Both the position numbers and the translations under genes were made by a program. This document shows, one piece after another, positions 28,064 to 37,248 of a DNA stretch of 64,000 bases. The notes beneath the pieces were generated by a model, which saw only the letters and a program-made list of their open reading frames with translations, ran no database searches and was not told the DNA's origin. Every line of letters starts with the position of its first letter. The stretch's first letter is position 1. This stretch comes from Improbicoccus pseudotrichonymphae (lineage in GTDB: Bacteria > Bacillota > Clostridia > Oscillospirales > Acutalibacteraceae), in the NCBI GenBank assembly GCA_036322855.1, contig AP027924.1, positions 62,001-126,000 of the forward strand, written 5' to 3'.

Positions 28064-29212
28064 TTAATCTATCATAGTTATGCCTTCTTCATTGTTTATT
28101 TTCTTGCTAATAAGGCTATATTTTTCTCTTGTTAAAAAAGAATTAATTCCAATATAACAATGATGACCCAGAAAAATTCCATTTTGCAATATAACTAAAT
28201 TACAAACTGTTCCCGCCGGGGACATATCTCTTATTATGTGTAAAAGATTAGCATAATCCTCACTTGTTTTTATGTTATTTTCGTTTAAAAATACATTAAA
28301 TACAAAAGAATTATCTCCGAAAAGCGAATCTATAATTTTTTTTTCTCTTACGTAAAACTCATTTTCAGTAACTTTAAACTGTTCAATAACTATTGGTTCT
28401 ACACCAATGAATTTTTCAACCATAAGTTTTATTGATTTAATGGTTCCTTTTGTTTTAAATATTTCAATAGCATTGGAAACCATATCTCTTAATTTATCTT
28501 CTCGCCAAACATCTACATCTCTAATTCCCAACCATCGAGATATCCATTTTAAAAAATCATAACTATTATTTAATGGTTCAAAATTCGCGGGTATAAAATC
28601 TATTTTGTCGTCCAAATCGTCGTACATACTTTGGAAAATAGCAATAAACCTGGAAAAAAAAGAATCTTCTCCACTTCTTTGATATATTTCCGGCAAATAC
28701 TCAATGAAGTTGTTATGTGGAAATTCTATTTTCATACTTCTTATTTTTATAATGCTCGAACTATCATAACTTATGGCTTCTATACAAACCCATAGATATC
28801 TTCCTTTAAGTTTAAACAATGGCATGTCAACAGGATTTTCAAAAGAAACATGACTTAATTTTGAAAATATACTTAATTTACTGCCTACATCTACGTTTTT
28901 GTTAAGCAAGAAATTATTCAGATTTGTAAAATTTATATCACCATCCAAATTTAACCAAAAATCGTGTTCATCACTTGCTAAAATACTAACTTTAATTTTT
29001 GAATTTCTTGAAACTTCTGAGTCAAATCTGATCCTGTGCCAAACTGTTTCTTTTTCAAAACTATCCAGGCTTATTGAAATAAAAGCAGAATTTTTATCTG
29101 AATTAAAATCAAAAACAAGACTGTCGTCTTCAAAATTTACCCCGCTGAGTACATTTTTGTAGCACCAATCTTCTCTATTATTAAACATAAAAAATTTTGT
29201 ACCGCGAGGCAT
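28064..29212 (-). CDS. phage tail protein I-like baseplate protein
   Basis: About 382 residues. The middle YLPEIYQRSGEDSFFSRFIA, DDLDDKIDFIPANFEPLN and FLKWISRWLGI stretches match the P2 gpI / injection-system tail-protein domain of the baseplate wedge; TKGTIKSIKLMVEKFIGVEP is also typical. The ATG at 29212 has GGAGG seven bases upstream and is preferred over 29233. First gene of a two-gene leftward unit with 26052-28040. Sheath, tube and ATPase genes of such a system are not in the window. Confidence 0.7.
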   Translation of the reverse strand: MPRGTKFFMFNNREDWCYKNVLSGVNFEDDSLVFDFNSDKNSAFISISLDSFEKETVWHRIRFDSEVSRNSKIKVSILASDEHDFWLNLDGDINFTNLNNFLLNKNVDVGSKLSIFSKLSHVSFENPVDMPLFKLKGRYLWVCIEAISYDSSSIIKIRSMKIEFPHNNFIEYLPEIYQRSGEDSFFSRFIAIFQSMYDDLDDKIDFIPANFEPLNNSYDFLKWISRWLGIRDVDVWREDKLRDMVSNAIEIFKTKGTIKSIKLMVEKFIGVEPIVIEQFKVTENEFYVREKKIIDSLFGDNSFVFNVFLNENNIKTSEDYANLLHIIRDMSPAGTVCNLVILQNGIFLGHHCYIGINSFLTREKYSLISKKINNEEGITMID

Positions 29213-29493
29213 TTCAAATCCTCCATTTACCAAATTATTTTTGCATTTTAATGCACTAATTATTCAGTATTGGAAATTATTACAAAAAACAATGCGGATT
29301 ATTGTTTTTGATTATTCTCACAGTTCCTTTATATTTTGACAATAGCCCGATTTATATATGATTAACATGCAAGTTTTTTCTAAAAATACGAGAAAATATT
29401 CCGTATTTTTTTTCTAAATAATACAAATCACGAATACAAACGATTCGTATGTCGTAAATCCATATCTTACAATAAATAATCTTATATCAACAT

Positions 29494-30334
29494 TTATAAC
29501 TCTTCCATCGTGTATCCATTATTTGTTAATACTTTTACCAATTCTTCAGATACTAAAAAAAGCCAGGATATGACAATATTAACTAAACGAAAACCAGGGC
29601 CAGCTTTGCACAATAGCTCATATGCATGAAATTTAGTAATGTTTTCTACAGCTTTTTCCCCTGTTATCATTCTATAAATAAACTTAGAGTATTCACTTTT
29701 CAGTTGTTTCATTACTTTTTTTTTTACACCATCAATTTTTACACTATTATTTTCATCAGGATGATGAAAAGATACAAATATTGATTTTTGTTCTTCGCCG
29801 CCGCCCATTAATACTCTAATGGATTTTTTAAATTTAATTAGACCAAATTTACCTAAATTTTCAAAATATTTTCCGCCAAAACCATCATCTACTTTATTTA
29901 CTAATCTGCCTATATTACAAGTTTTATAATACTTTTCACCTATTTTGATTTTTCCAATAGTAACTCTACAACTAATTGCATAACGTACAACACAAACTAA
30001 AGCACCAACACCGGGAATACTACAAATTGTACCAAAACCAGCTTTGGCTAAACCCGAAAGCTCATTAAATTTATCAATAAGACTTTTATTTTTGATTTTA
30101 TTTTTATTTTCGCCTTCACCTTCGCCTTTGTCGTTTTCTTTAACATCATTTTCATTTTCTGGTATTTCAACACCATCTTCATCTTTGTATTTCATTATTC
30201 CAACAGTTTTCTTGTTATCTACAAGTTGACCACCAGACCCAACAGCCCCAACAAGTGGCTGACAACACATAATAATAGCTAAGATAGAAGAGATTATCTT
30301 ATTATTTTTACTAATCTTCTTGCTATTTTTATTT

Positions 30335-30363
<29 letters not shown>
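29494..30363 (-). CDS. variable exported protein family, copy D
   Basis: 289 residues. Starts MRKESNGIGENKNSKKISK, then SILAIIMCCQPLVGA, a Gly/Asp/Glu-rich linker (about 45-95), a helix near 105-130 (GTICSIPGVGALVCVVRYAI), then CRVTIGKIKIGEKYYKTCNI, NIGRLVNK and a C-terminal domain close to copy A (SKFIYRMI...HAYELLCKAGPGFRLVNI...FLVSEELVKVL). Shared NIGRLV.K and FENLGK motifs tie D to A. Function unknown. The ATG overlaps the leader ORF 30335-30466. Confidence 0.8.
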
Positions 30364-30466
<103 letters not shown>

Positions 30467-30498
30467 AATTTTACCTCCAAAAGTGTCGACAAATATAG

Positions 30499-30527
30499 AT
30501 TATAGCGTTTTTGAATTTTGCTGTCAA
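30499..30527 (-). promoter_or_regulatory. sigma-A promoter of copy D
   Basis: Minus strand TTGACA (30527-30522) and TATAAT (30504-30499), spacer 17 nt, one base longer than in copies A, B, E and F. Confidence 0.75.
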
Positions 30528-30636
30528 ACAGAATTATGCGAAGCATTTTAAATGCGACACTATTTAGCGGCGACTTTGTCTCCGCAGGAGACAACTTAGA
30601 GCCGCATGTTTCTTTGGGTTTCACCCGTTTCTTCTA

Positions 30637-30760
30637 TTAGATTCCTCCCTAAACTTCGTTTTTTATAAAGATTAAAAATCAAAAAAATCCTCACATACAC
30701 AAAGTATGTTCCGGTGTTTTTTGATTTATTTTTAAAAATACTCGTTTGGAAGAAATCTAA
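30637..30760. mobile_element. MITE-like insertion inside the family hairpin
   Basis: About 124 bp with imperfect inverted ends (TTAGATTCCTCCCTAAAC against TTAGATTTCTTCCAAAC on the other strand) and an inner palindromic part (AATCAAAAAA...TTTTTTGATT). It splits the 17-bp hairpin that is intact at 20591-20627. No coding capacity. Confidence 0.55.
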
Positions 30761-30859
30761 AGAAATGGGTGAAAGAGAAATAAATTTTAATATATTTAAT
30801 TTAAATACTTAGAGATAAAATTTTATAAATATTATTTTAAAATTATTTTTATTATCTTA

Positions 30860-30887
30860 TTGACAACAAAATTCGAAATGCTATAAT
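30860..30887 (+). promoter_or_regulatory. sigma-A promoter of copy E
   Basis: TTGACA 30860-30865, TATAAT 30882-30887, spacer 16 nt; then GGAGG at 30907 and a GTG leader start at 30919. Confidence 0.8.
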
Positions 30888-30918
30888 TCACTTTATCAGC
30901 ACTTTTGGAGGTAAAATT

Positions 30919-31005
30919 GTGAAAAGTAAATTTATCAAATCTCTCATGAATTCTCTCAATTCGAGAGAGAGAGAGAGAGAGGTCTCTCGGGAGATCTCTC
31001 TATGA
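30919..31005 (+). CDS. leader ORF of copy E with (GA)9 tract, ATGA stop/start overlap
   Basis: GTG start, reads KSKFIKSLMNSLNSRERERE, then VSREISL and TGA. The TGA overlaps the main ATG as ATGA (31002-31005), a classical arrangement for reinitiation. (GA)9 spans 30963-30980. Loss of one GA unit would fuse it to copy E. Confidence 0.6.
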   Translation: MKSKFIKSLMNSLNSREREREVSREISL

Positions 31006-32600
31006 AAAAAGAAAACAGTATAGTAAATAAAAATAATAAGAAGATTAATAAAAACAATAAAATAATATCTTCTATTTTAGCTATTGCTATGTGTTGTCAG
31101 TCTTTTGTCGGGGCCAATCCAAATTCGGATAATAGGGAATTTGTTTCGGATAAGGTCATTGATAATAATCCAGCTGCAGATGGGTCTGAAAAAGAAGAAG
31201 ATAAAGAAGATAAAGAAGATAAAGAAGATAAAGAAGATAAAGAAGATAAAGAAGATAAAGAAGATAAAGAAGATAAAGAAGAAGTAAAAGACATCAAAAG
31301 CAAAAAAAATAATAATTCAGGTTTAATAAGAAATAGTTTAGATATTATTTTATTTCTTGCCACTGCGGGTAGTTTGTGTCTCTATGGAACTAAAAATAAG
31401 TCCGAAATGGAAAAATCAAATCAAAAGCCAGTATCAAATTATGTAAAAGAATTAGTCAAAAAACCTCTTACCGGAAATTACACGTGTGATTTCATCGCTC
31501 TTGTAGAATCATTTATTGAAAAACGAGAACAATTAACAGCGACGACTGAAAGATTAAATGCAGATAATAAGAAATTGAAAGAAAATTTAGATAGATCGAA
31601 AGAAGAAGAAAGAAATTTGAAGAAACAAGTAGATCAATTAGACCAAGAATCACAAAAATTAATGCAACAAGCAAATAAGTTACAAGAAAGTAAATCAAGG
31701 AAAGAAGTAATTCAATTATTAAAAGAAGAAGAAAATTTGAAGCCACAAGTAGATGAATTAAAACAAAAAAAACAAATGGAAGAAAATTTGACGGAACAAG
31801 TAAATCAATTAAAACAAGAAGAAGGAAATTTGACGGAACAAGTAAATCAATTAAAACAAGAAATGAGTCAACCAATACAAGAAAAAGAAAATTTGACGAA
31901 AGAAGTAAATCAATTAAAACAAGCAAAAAAAAATTTGGAGGAAAAAGTAAATCAATTAAAAAAAACAAAACAAAAAGAAGAAAATTTGACGGAAGAAGTA
32001 GTAAGTAAATTAAAACTAGAAAAAGAAAATTTGACGGAACAAGTAAATCAATTAAAACAAAAAATAAGTCAACCAATACAAGAAAAAGAAAATTTGACGA
32101 AAGAAGTAAATCAATTAACACAAGAAAAAGAAAATTTGACGAAAGAAGTAAATCAATTAACACAAGAAAAAGAAAATTTGACGGAACAAGTAAATCAATT
32201 AAAACAAAAAAAAGAAGATTTAATTAATAGATCAACTGAAGATAAAGAAGCAGAGTTGAAAGATTACAATAGTTCGAAGAAATATTGTCTAGAATTGCCA
32301 AACGGCATTTGGGATAAATTTTTTAATTCGACACTAGCACTAAATTCAAATACTGCACCACCAAATGAAAATAATACTCTTCTTGAATTGACGAAAACAA
32401 TGGTGTATGGCATGCAAAAAGTGCTACCTTTGATTGAGAAAAGAGAAAATGAATTAAATTCTCTTATACAAAATGATGAAGTGGGTAAATTTATTGATAA
32501 AGAACACGAACGTTGTTTCATCGGTTTAAATACACAGTTCGAAAGAAGAATAAGTCTTTTGAGAAATTTTTATGACACAGACCCCACGAATTACAGTTAA
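31002..32600 (+). CDS. variable exported protein family, copy E, long coiled coil
   Basis: 532 residues. Family N-terminus with SILAIAMCCQSFVGANPNSD, an acidic run of about nine KED units from a 9-bp repeat (31200-31280), a helix (SLDIILFLATAGSLCLYG), then a coiled coil of about 250 residues. The coil has tandem 12-17-residue blocks of the ENLTEQVNQLKQ type (31780-32220). The C-terminal globular part contains PNGIWDKFFNSTLALNSN. The N-terminal 130 residues are nearly identical to copies F and G, while the C-terminal part resembles the 32801 protein (KYLTGNS.CDFV.L and SGM/YGM regions). It therefore looks like a recombinant between two families. Function unknown. Confidence 0.75.
   Translation: MKKENSIVNKNNKKINKNNKIISSILAIAMCCQSFVGANPNSDNREFVSDKVIDNNPAADGSEKEEDKEDKEDKEDKEDKEDKEDKEDKEDKEEVKDIKSKKNNNSGLIRNSLDIILFLATAGSLCLYGTKNKSEMEKSNQKPVSNYVKELVKKPLTGNYTCDFIALVESFIEKREQLTATTERLNADNKKLKENLDRSKEEERNLKKQVDQLDQESQKLMQQANKLQESKSRKEVIQLLKEEENLKPQVDELKQKKQMEENLTEQVNQLKQEEGNLTEQVNQLKQEMSQPIQEKENLTKEVNQLKQAKKNLEEKVNQLKKTKQKEENLTEEVVSKLKLEKENLTEQVNQLKQKISQPIQEKENLTKEVNQLTQEKENLTKEVNQLTQEKENLTEQVNQLKQKKEDLINRSTEDKEAELKDYNSSKKYCLELPNGIWDKFFNSTLALNSNTAPPNENNTLLELTKTMVYGMQKVLPLIEKRENELNSLIQNDEVGKFIDKEHERCFIGLNTQFERRISLLRNFYDTDPTNYS
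31200..31280 (+). repeat. 9-bp tandem repeat GATAAAGAA, copy E
   Basis: About nine units encoding Asp-Lys-Glu. The unit is a multiple of three, so changes in number alter protein length without breaking the frame. Missing in copy F, much longer in copy G. Confidence 0.85.
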
Positions 32601-32800
32601 ACAGAAGAAGAACTTTTTTGAGCAATTTTTATGGCGCAAACCCCACGGATTGAAGGTTTCAAAAAATTCCAATTCTTAGAATTTGATTTTTTAGTAAAAA
32701 GTAAATATGATCATGTGACACTTCAAAAAGAGAAGAAATTTTCGTGAAATACAGGAATTTGGTTCAGTATTTTAAAAATTAAGGATGTGTAGGTTTATTT

Positions 32801-33647
32801 ATGAGTAAAAGTCGTTTTATGAAAAAATTTTTAGCAATCTTGGTCTTTGGTTTTTGTAATCTCAATATTTGTGCGGTCGGCAGCAATGGGGGGAAAATCA
32901 GGGCAAATGATTGGTATTAACAGGCAGAAAACAGCAACAAATTTTTATTCCAGTCCTTTAGAAAAATCATCAGCCCAAGAGAGTCGAGAATATATAAAAA
33001 TGAAGTCACGTATAGAAAAATTAACCAAAAGATCTCTTACCGGAAATTCCATATGTGATTTTGTTGTTCTTGGAGAATTATTTCTTGAAACAAAAGAACA
33101 ATTAGAAGAAACGCAATTAGAAGAAACGCAAAATGAAAATCAAACGATGGAAAATAAAATTGAAGAATTAAATGCAAATATTAGAGAATTGCAAATAGAA
33201 TTAGAAAAAACGCAAAATACAAATCAAGCGATGGAAAATAAAATTGCAGAATTAAATGCAAATATTAGGGAATTGCAAATAAAATTAGATCGATTAACAC
33301 AAGGAATTGAACCATCACAAAAAGAAGAAGAAGAATCGAAGAAGTCTCTTGAAAAAAAAGAGTATATAGATTACAATTCGTCGAGGAAGTTACTTGCAGA
33401 AAATGAGAATAGAAAAATTTTGGAGGATTTTCTTTCTCCGATGTCACCACGGAGGGTTATTCTAGATTCATCGCCAAGTAATGTTAATCTTTTTTCTACA
33501 TTGAGACAAATAGTAAGTGGAATGTTACTTGCGGAAATTAAGATTAATGCACTAAGTAAAGAAAATTTAAATTTATGTGCGAAAAATTCATGTTTACGTA
33601 ATGAAATAAATGAATTAAAGCAAAAAGAAAGAAAGTTGGAAGATTAA
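32801..33647 (+). pseudogene. exported coiled-coil protein, frameshifted at a G6 run
   Basis: From the ATG at 32801 the sequence encodes MSKSRFMKKFLAILVFGFCN and LNICAVGSNGG, a signal peptide like that at 24871. That frame stops soon after. The downstream frame (GKSGQMIGINRQKTATNFYS, coiled coil with NIRELQIELEKTQN repeats, C-terminal IVSGMLLAEIKINALSKEN) is open to 33647. The frames join if one base is added or removed in the six-G run at 32888-32893. It is therefore either a mutated gene or one controlled by slippage. Linked downstream of copy E. Confidence 0.65.
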
Positions 33648-33712
33648 ATTCATTGGAGGCGTTTCTTAAAGAAGATAATTTCTTAAAGAAGATAATAATA
33701 AAAAAATTTTGA

Positions 33713-33880
33713 TGAATTTTTTTAGTATGACACTACAAAATAGGAATTTAAATCTACCGGCAGGTGATACTAGTTTTTTTGATGTATTGAAAAAAATGAT
33801 AAGTGGCATGTCATATGCGGAAGGTTTGATTAATGAACTAATTAGAGCCTGTTCACACGAAACAAAGAATCGAAAATAAA
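33713..33880 (+). pseudogene. C-terminal fragment of a related coiled-coil protein
   Basis: 55 codons reading FFDVLKKMISGMSYAEGLIN, similar to LFSTLRQIVSGMLLAEIKIN of the preceding gene. It is broken off by the IS5-type end that begins at 33845. No ribosome site. Confidence 0.5.
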
Positions 33881-33936
33881 TGCAAATAAAGAAAAGAAAT
33901 GTACATTAAATCGGGCTTATCATAGCGTGTAAAAAG
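33845..33936 (-). repeat. solo 3' end of an IS5-type element
   Basis: Starts GAGCCTGTTCACACGAAAC and matches 19035-19120 and the reverse complement of 46059-46146. Read on the minus strand it encodes part of the transposase C-terminus (the FTRYDKL region). Confidence 0.65.
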
Positions 33937-34238
33937 ATGCATTAAAAAATCACTTTCTTCTTTAAAGAAAGTGATTTAAGAATGGGTTTTATAAAAACAT
34001 AAACTTATAAATAATTTTAAACAAGAAGAGATGCGAAGCATTTTAATGCGACACTATTTAGCGGCGACTTTGTCTCCGCAGGAGAGACAACTTAGAGCCG
34101 CATGTTTCTTTGGGTTTCACCCTCTTTGCGCCAAAGAAATGGGTGAAAGAGAAATAAATTTTATAAAATATTAATTTAAAATACTTAGAGATAAAAATTT
34201 TATAAATATATCTTTTTAAAATTTTTCGTGTTATTTGT

Positions 34239-34266
34239 TTGACAGCAAAATTCAAAATGCTATAAT
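34239..34266 (+). promoter_or_regulatory. sigma-A promoter of copy F
   Basis: TTGACA 34239-34244, TATAAT 34261-34266, spacer 16 nt, then AGGAGG about ten bases before the leader ATG at 34318. Confidence 0.8.
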
Positions 34267-34317
34267 TATCTTATCAGTATTTTTGCTGATTCATATTTTA
34301 AAATCAGGAGGAAGGTT

Positions 34318-35391
34318 ATGAAAAATAACTTCATCAAATCTCTCATGAATTCTTTCAATTTGAGAGAGAGAGAGAGAGAGGTCTCTCAGGGAGATCTCTC
34401 TATGAAAAAAGAAAAAATAAGTAATAATGAAAATAATAAAAAGATTAGTAAAAATAATAAGATAATATCTTCTATTTTAGCTGTTGCTATGTGTTGTCAG
34501 TCTTTTGTCGGGGCCAATCCAAATTCGGATAATAGGGAATTTGTTTCGGATGAGGGCATTGATAATAATCAAACTGCAGATGGGTCTGAAGAAGACGATG
34601 AAGTAAAAGACATCAAAAGCAAAAAAAATAATAGTTCGAGTTTAATAAGAAATAGTTTAGATGTTCTTTTAGTTGCTGCTATGGGCAGTTGGTGGTTTTA
34701 TGGAACTAAAAATAAAGATAAAGATTTAAAATCTAAAAATGAGGAAATCGGAAGATTAGAGAAAGAATTTGAAAAAAAAGATAAAGAACTTGAAGGAAAA
34801 AATAGAGAACTTGGTGAGGAAATCGAAAAATTAAAGAAAGAACTTGAAAAAATCGAAAGATTAGAGGAAGAATCATCTGAAGACATTTTGGAAAAAGAAT
34901 ATTTTAAATTAGACTTTCTTGAATATAAGGGTAAAAGAATTTTTACTTTTGCTTTAGGAAAGAAGATGGTGATTCGCAAAGATGAAGAAGATAAAGGCGA
35001 GACACTTTTTTATAGTTTGAGCTCAAATTTTGGTGGTATTTCAACTGTTTTCGTATGCGCCAGAAGGTATTTTTATAGTGATACAAATTATGAAATTTTC
35101 GATGGCGAAATTAGAAAAGCAGAAAACAAAATCAAAGGAGAATTAGAAAATATGGAACCGTATTCTCGATTTGTTTATAATGTCGCAATAGGCCGAGAGG
35201 ATATTTCTGAATTAACAACCGAAGAAAAATTAGCAGAAAAATTGTGTGGATTATTGAGTGAATGCGAATCCAAATTTCGTTTGACAGGTTTTTATTTAAC
35301 TTTAAGAAATTCAGGAAAAAAAATCGGAGATATCCTTGTGCCGCAAGAATTGGCGGAATCAGTTATTTCTGCCAATTCAGAACAGATATAA
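34318..35391 (+). CDS. variable exported protein family, copy F (leader fused in frame)
   Basis: 357 residues with the leader (MKNNFIKSLMNSFNLRERER) joined in frame through (GA)9 (34362-34379) to MKKEKISNNENNKKISK and SILAVAMCCQSFVGANPNSD. The acidic linker is short (no KED repeats). Then follow a helix (SLDVLLVAAMGSWWFYG), a Lys/Glu coiled segment, and a C-terminal domain (YSRFVYNVAIG...LCGLLSECESKFRLTGFYL...DILVPQELAESV) closest to copy G. An internal ATG at 34402 could start the unfused form. Function unknown. Confidence 0.8.
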   Translation: MKNNFIKSLMNSFNLREREREVSQGDLSMKKEKISNNENNKKISKNNKIISSILAVAMCCQSFVGANPNSDNREFVSDEGIDNNQTADGSEEDDEVKDIKSKKNNSSSLIRNSLDVLLVAAMGSWWFYGTKNKDKDLKSKNEEIGRLEKEFEKKDKELEGKNRELGEEIEKLKKELEKIERLEEESSEDILEKEYFKLDFLEYKGKRIFTFALGKKMVIRKDEEDKGETLFYSLSSNFGGISTVFVCARRYFYSDTNYEIFDGEIRKAENKIKGELENMEPYSRFVYNVAIGREDISELTTEEKLAEKLCGLLSECESKFRLTGFYLTLRNSGKKIGDILVPQELAESVISANSEQI

Positions 35392-35709
35392 TATGTAAGC
35401 AACTTTTACGGTCCGCTTTAGAGTTGTATATCACGTATTCGAATGATTTGTCTTTTGAGGTGTTTCCTGTCCTCTTTCTTAAGTTTCTCTCATGCCCCTA
35501 AGGATGGCACAGAAACTCCAAACTCCAAACTCCAAACAAATCCCCATTTATTTTTCGCTCGTATGTCCTTTACGCAGTGCTTCTGGTATGTGTTTTCTTG
35601 ATTTTATTTGAACATGCATTCATTTTGAAAAAGAATTTGAATACAAAGATCAGATGTGCGCTTATCGCCAAACTTTGTCAAATACGTATTAAAAATTCTA
35701 AATCTCATT
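35392..35709. other. gene-free stretch
   Basis: Nothing convincing. A triple run of AACTCCA (about 35515-35537) is the only repeat seen. Composition is slightly richer in GC than the surrounding island, and it lies between copy F and the convergent leader-peptide gene. Confidence 0.4.
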
Positions 35710-35964
35710 TTACATACAATTCAGAACAAAAAACAAAGCCACTTTGTCATCGTAAAGCTTCTTTCCACCACTTATATCATCTAAATCTTTTTCGTCTAAT
35801 TTATTTTCGTCCGGCAATTTCATTTCAACATCCGGGCTTGATAACTTCAAGAAATCTTTTAAAGTTTTATCTTTTTTGTTTTTCCTAACAAATTCGGCAA
35901 AAATCTTCTTTTTAAGAATTTCATTTACGAATTCCGAAATGCCATTGCCGTTATCTTTATTCAT
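35710..35964 (-). CDS. double-glycine leader peptide (RiPP/bacteriocin-like), copy 2
   Basis: 84 residues, differing from copy 1 (7090) at two leader positions (KNKI/KKKI, PDIE/PDVE) and after the shared VALFFVL, ending NCM. The leader has helical Lys/Glu-rich sequence (FVNEILKKKIFAEFVRKNKK) and ends LDEKDLDDISGG. The core after the GG would be KKLYDDKVALFFVLNCM with one cysteine. Upstream bases are also shared with copy 1, so gene and promoter were duplicated together. This copy probably keeps the natural C-terminus. No exporter nearby. Confidence 0.65.
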   Translation of the reverse strand: MNKDNGNGISEFVNEILKKKIFAEFVRKNKKDKTLKDFLKLSSPDVEMKLPDENKLDEKDLDDISGGKKLYDDKVALFFVLNCM

Positions 35965-36169
35965 TATTTATCAACCAAAAATTTAATCTATACCTTCAAA
36001 TTAATATTTCAAAAAATCAAAACTGCCTGTCCCCTTATTCAGACCAAATACAAACTCATTTAATCGAGAGTAATAACATGCCTTAAAGACACTGGTTTGC
36101 CCGCTTTCATCGTAAAACTTGCGTGGTCTCAAGATCCCTTCTCAATATGATAGATTTAACAACTATGCT

Positions 36170-36300
36170 CTATGCGGCGGTTCACGTCAATAAGATGATG
36201 CATATAGCTTATTTGAATAACACTCCCAAATTTACAACCACACTCTTTGCATAAATAACGTTGTTCTCCGCTTATAAATCCAGCTTTTAAGTGCTTTTAT
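36170..36300 (-). pseudogene. IS1-like zinc-ribbon scrap
   Basis: On the minus strand GFISGEQRYLCKECGCKFGS is readable, matching the N-terminal zinc ribbon (GKQRYLCKECG) of IS1/InsA-type proteins. The rest is unreadable. Confidence 0.4.
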
Positions 36301-36419
36301 TTGCAATATATTTTTTCAATACAATAATATTACCAGCTTCTTTCGAATAACATCATATCAAACTATAGCTAATTTAATAACACTCCCGATTTTTTGTGAA
36401 AACTAACATTGCCCATGAT

Positions 36420-37052
36420 AATTATACTTTTGGGTTTAAGTAAATGACATAATTCCCATTCAAACCAAGTTTAAAAAACGTTGATGTCATAGACCAATCG
36501 TATAATCTTATCGCAGTTGATTTACCGTTTATCAACGCTTTAACGATATTTATACGTTTAAATTTTCGTCCTGGCGTTGGTAAATGACCCTTTACCAATT
36601 TTTGAACGCCCATATTTCCGTGCCGTAAATTTATCTATACCACACTCGTCGACATAGTCAATATCTGTGTTCTGTGGCATTGGTTTAGACATTTTTTCAT
36701 AAAATTCTTGACGTTTTACTTCATTCTTTTCAATGTAAAAGATCGTCTTTTTTAAGGTCGGCCCAACTTTTTCAGTGCATCAAACACGCCGGATGTAGAA
36801 CCACCAAAATGTTTCGCAATTTCTGAAAACATCGCATCCGGATGTTCACCAATATAATTGCTAGTTCTTCATCGTGGAATTTTGTTGCAGCTTCCTCCCG
36901 CTGCCGCTTTTCTAAACTTCCTGTTATTAAAATTTTTTTCACGCTTTTATCGCGCTTATGCTTACACCCAATTCCTTATGCGCTTTTCATAGGCATGTCC
37001 TTTTGCGAGATATTTAAAGACTATTTCTCGGCGTGTCTTTAGAATATGCCAT
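36420..37052 (-). pseudogene. IS630 family transposase relic
   Basis: From an ATG at 37052 (MAYSKDTPRNSLK, the IS630 helix-turn-helix start), pieces follow with frameshifts and stops: TLKKTIFYIEKNEVKRQEFY, then IDYVDECGIDKF near 36650, and GHLPTPGRKFKRINIVKALI near 36560. The C-terminal catalytic part is missing. Same family as the relic at 7337-8712. Confidence 0.7.
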
Positions 37053-37248
37053 CCTCTTATTACATGGAGTATCATAAATAATTTGAAATTAATAGTCTAT
37101 TTTAAATCGAATTAGCTATAGTATACTTAATTTTTTTAAATTCATATTTATATTTTCTAAATCATATAAATTGGTATAGCAATCACAAGCAAAAACAGAA
37201 AATTCAAACAAAAATGCTATAAAATTACTTTATTTAAGGAAAAATAAA

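Noticed and set aside
31513..32163. Hydrophobic Leu/Ile/Val-rich 216-codon frame opposite copy E
   Set aside because: Antisense of the coiled-coil repeats. It looks like membrane protein only because Lys/Glu/Gln/Asn codons read backwards give Phe/Leu/Ile/Val.
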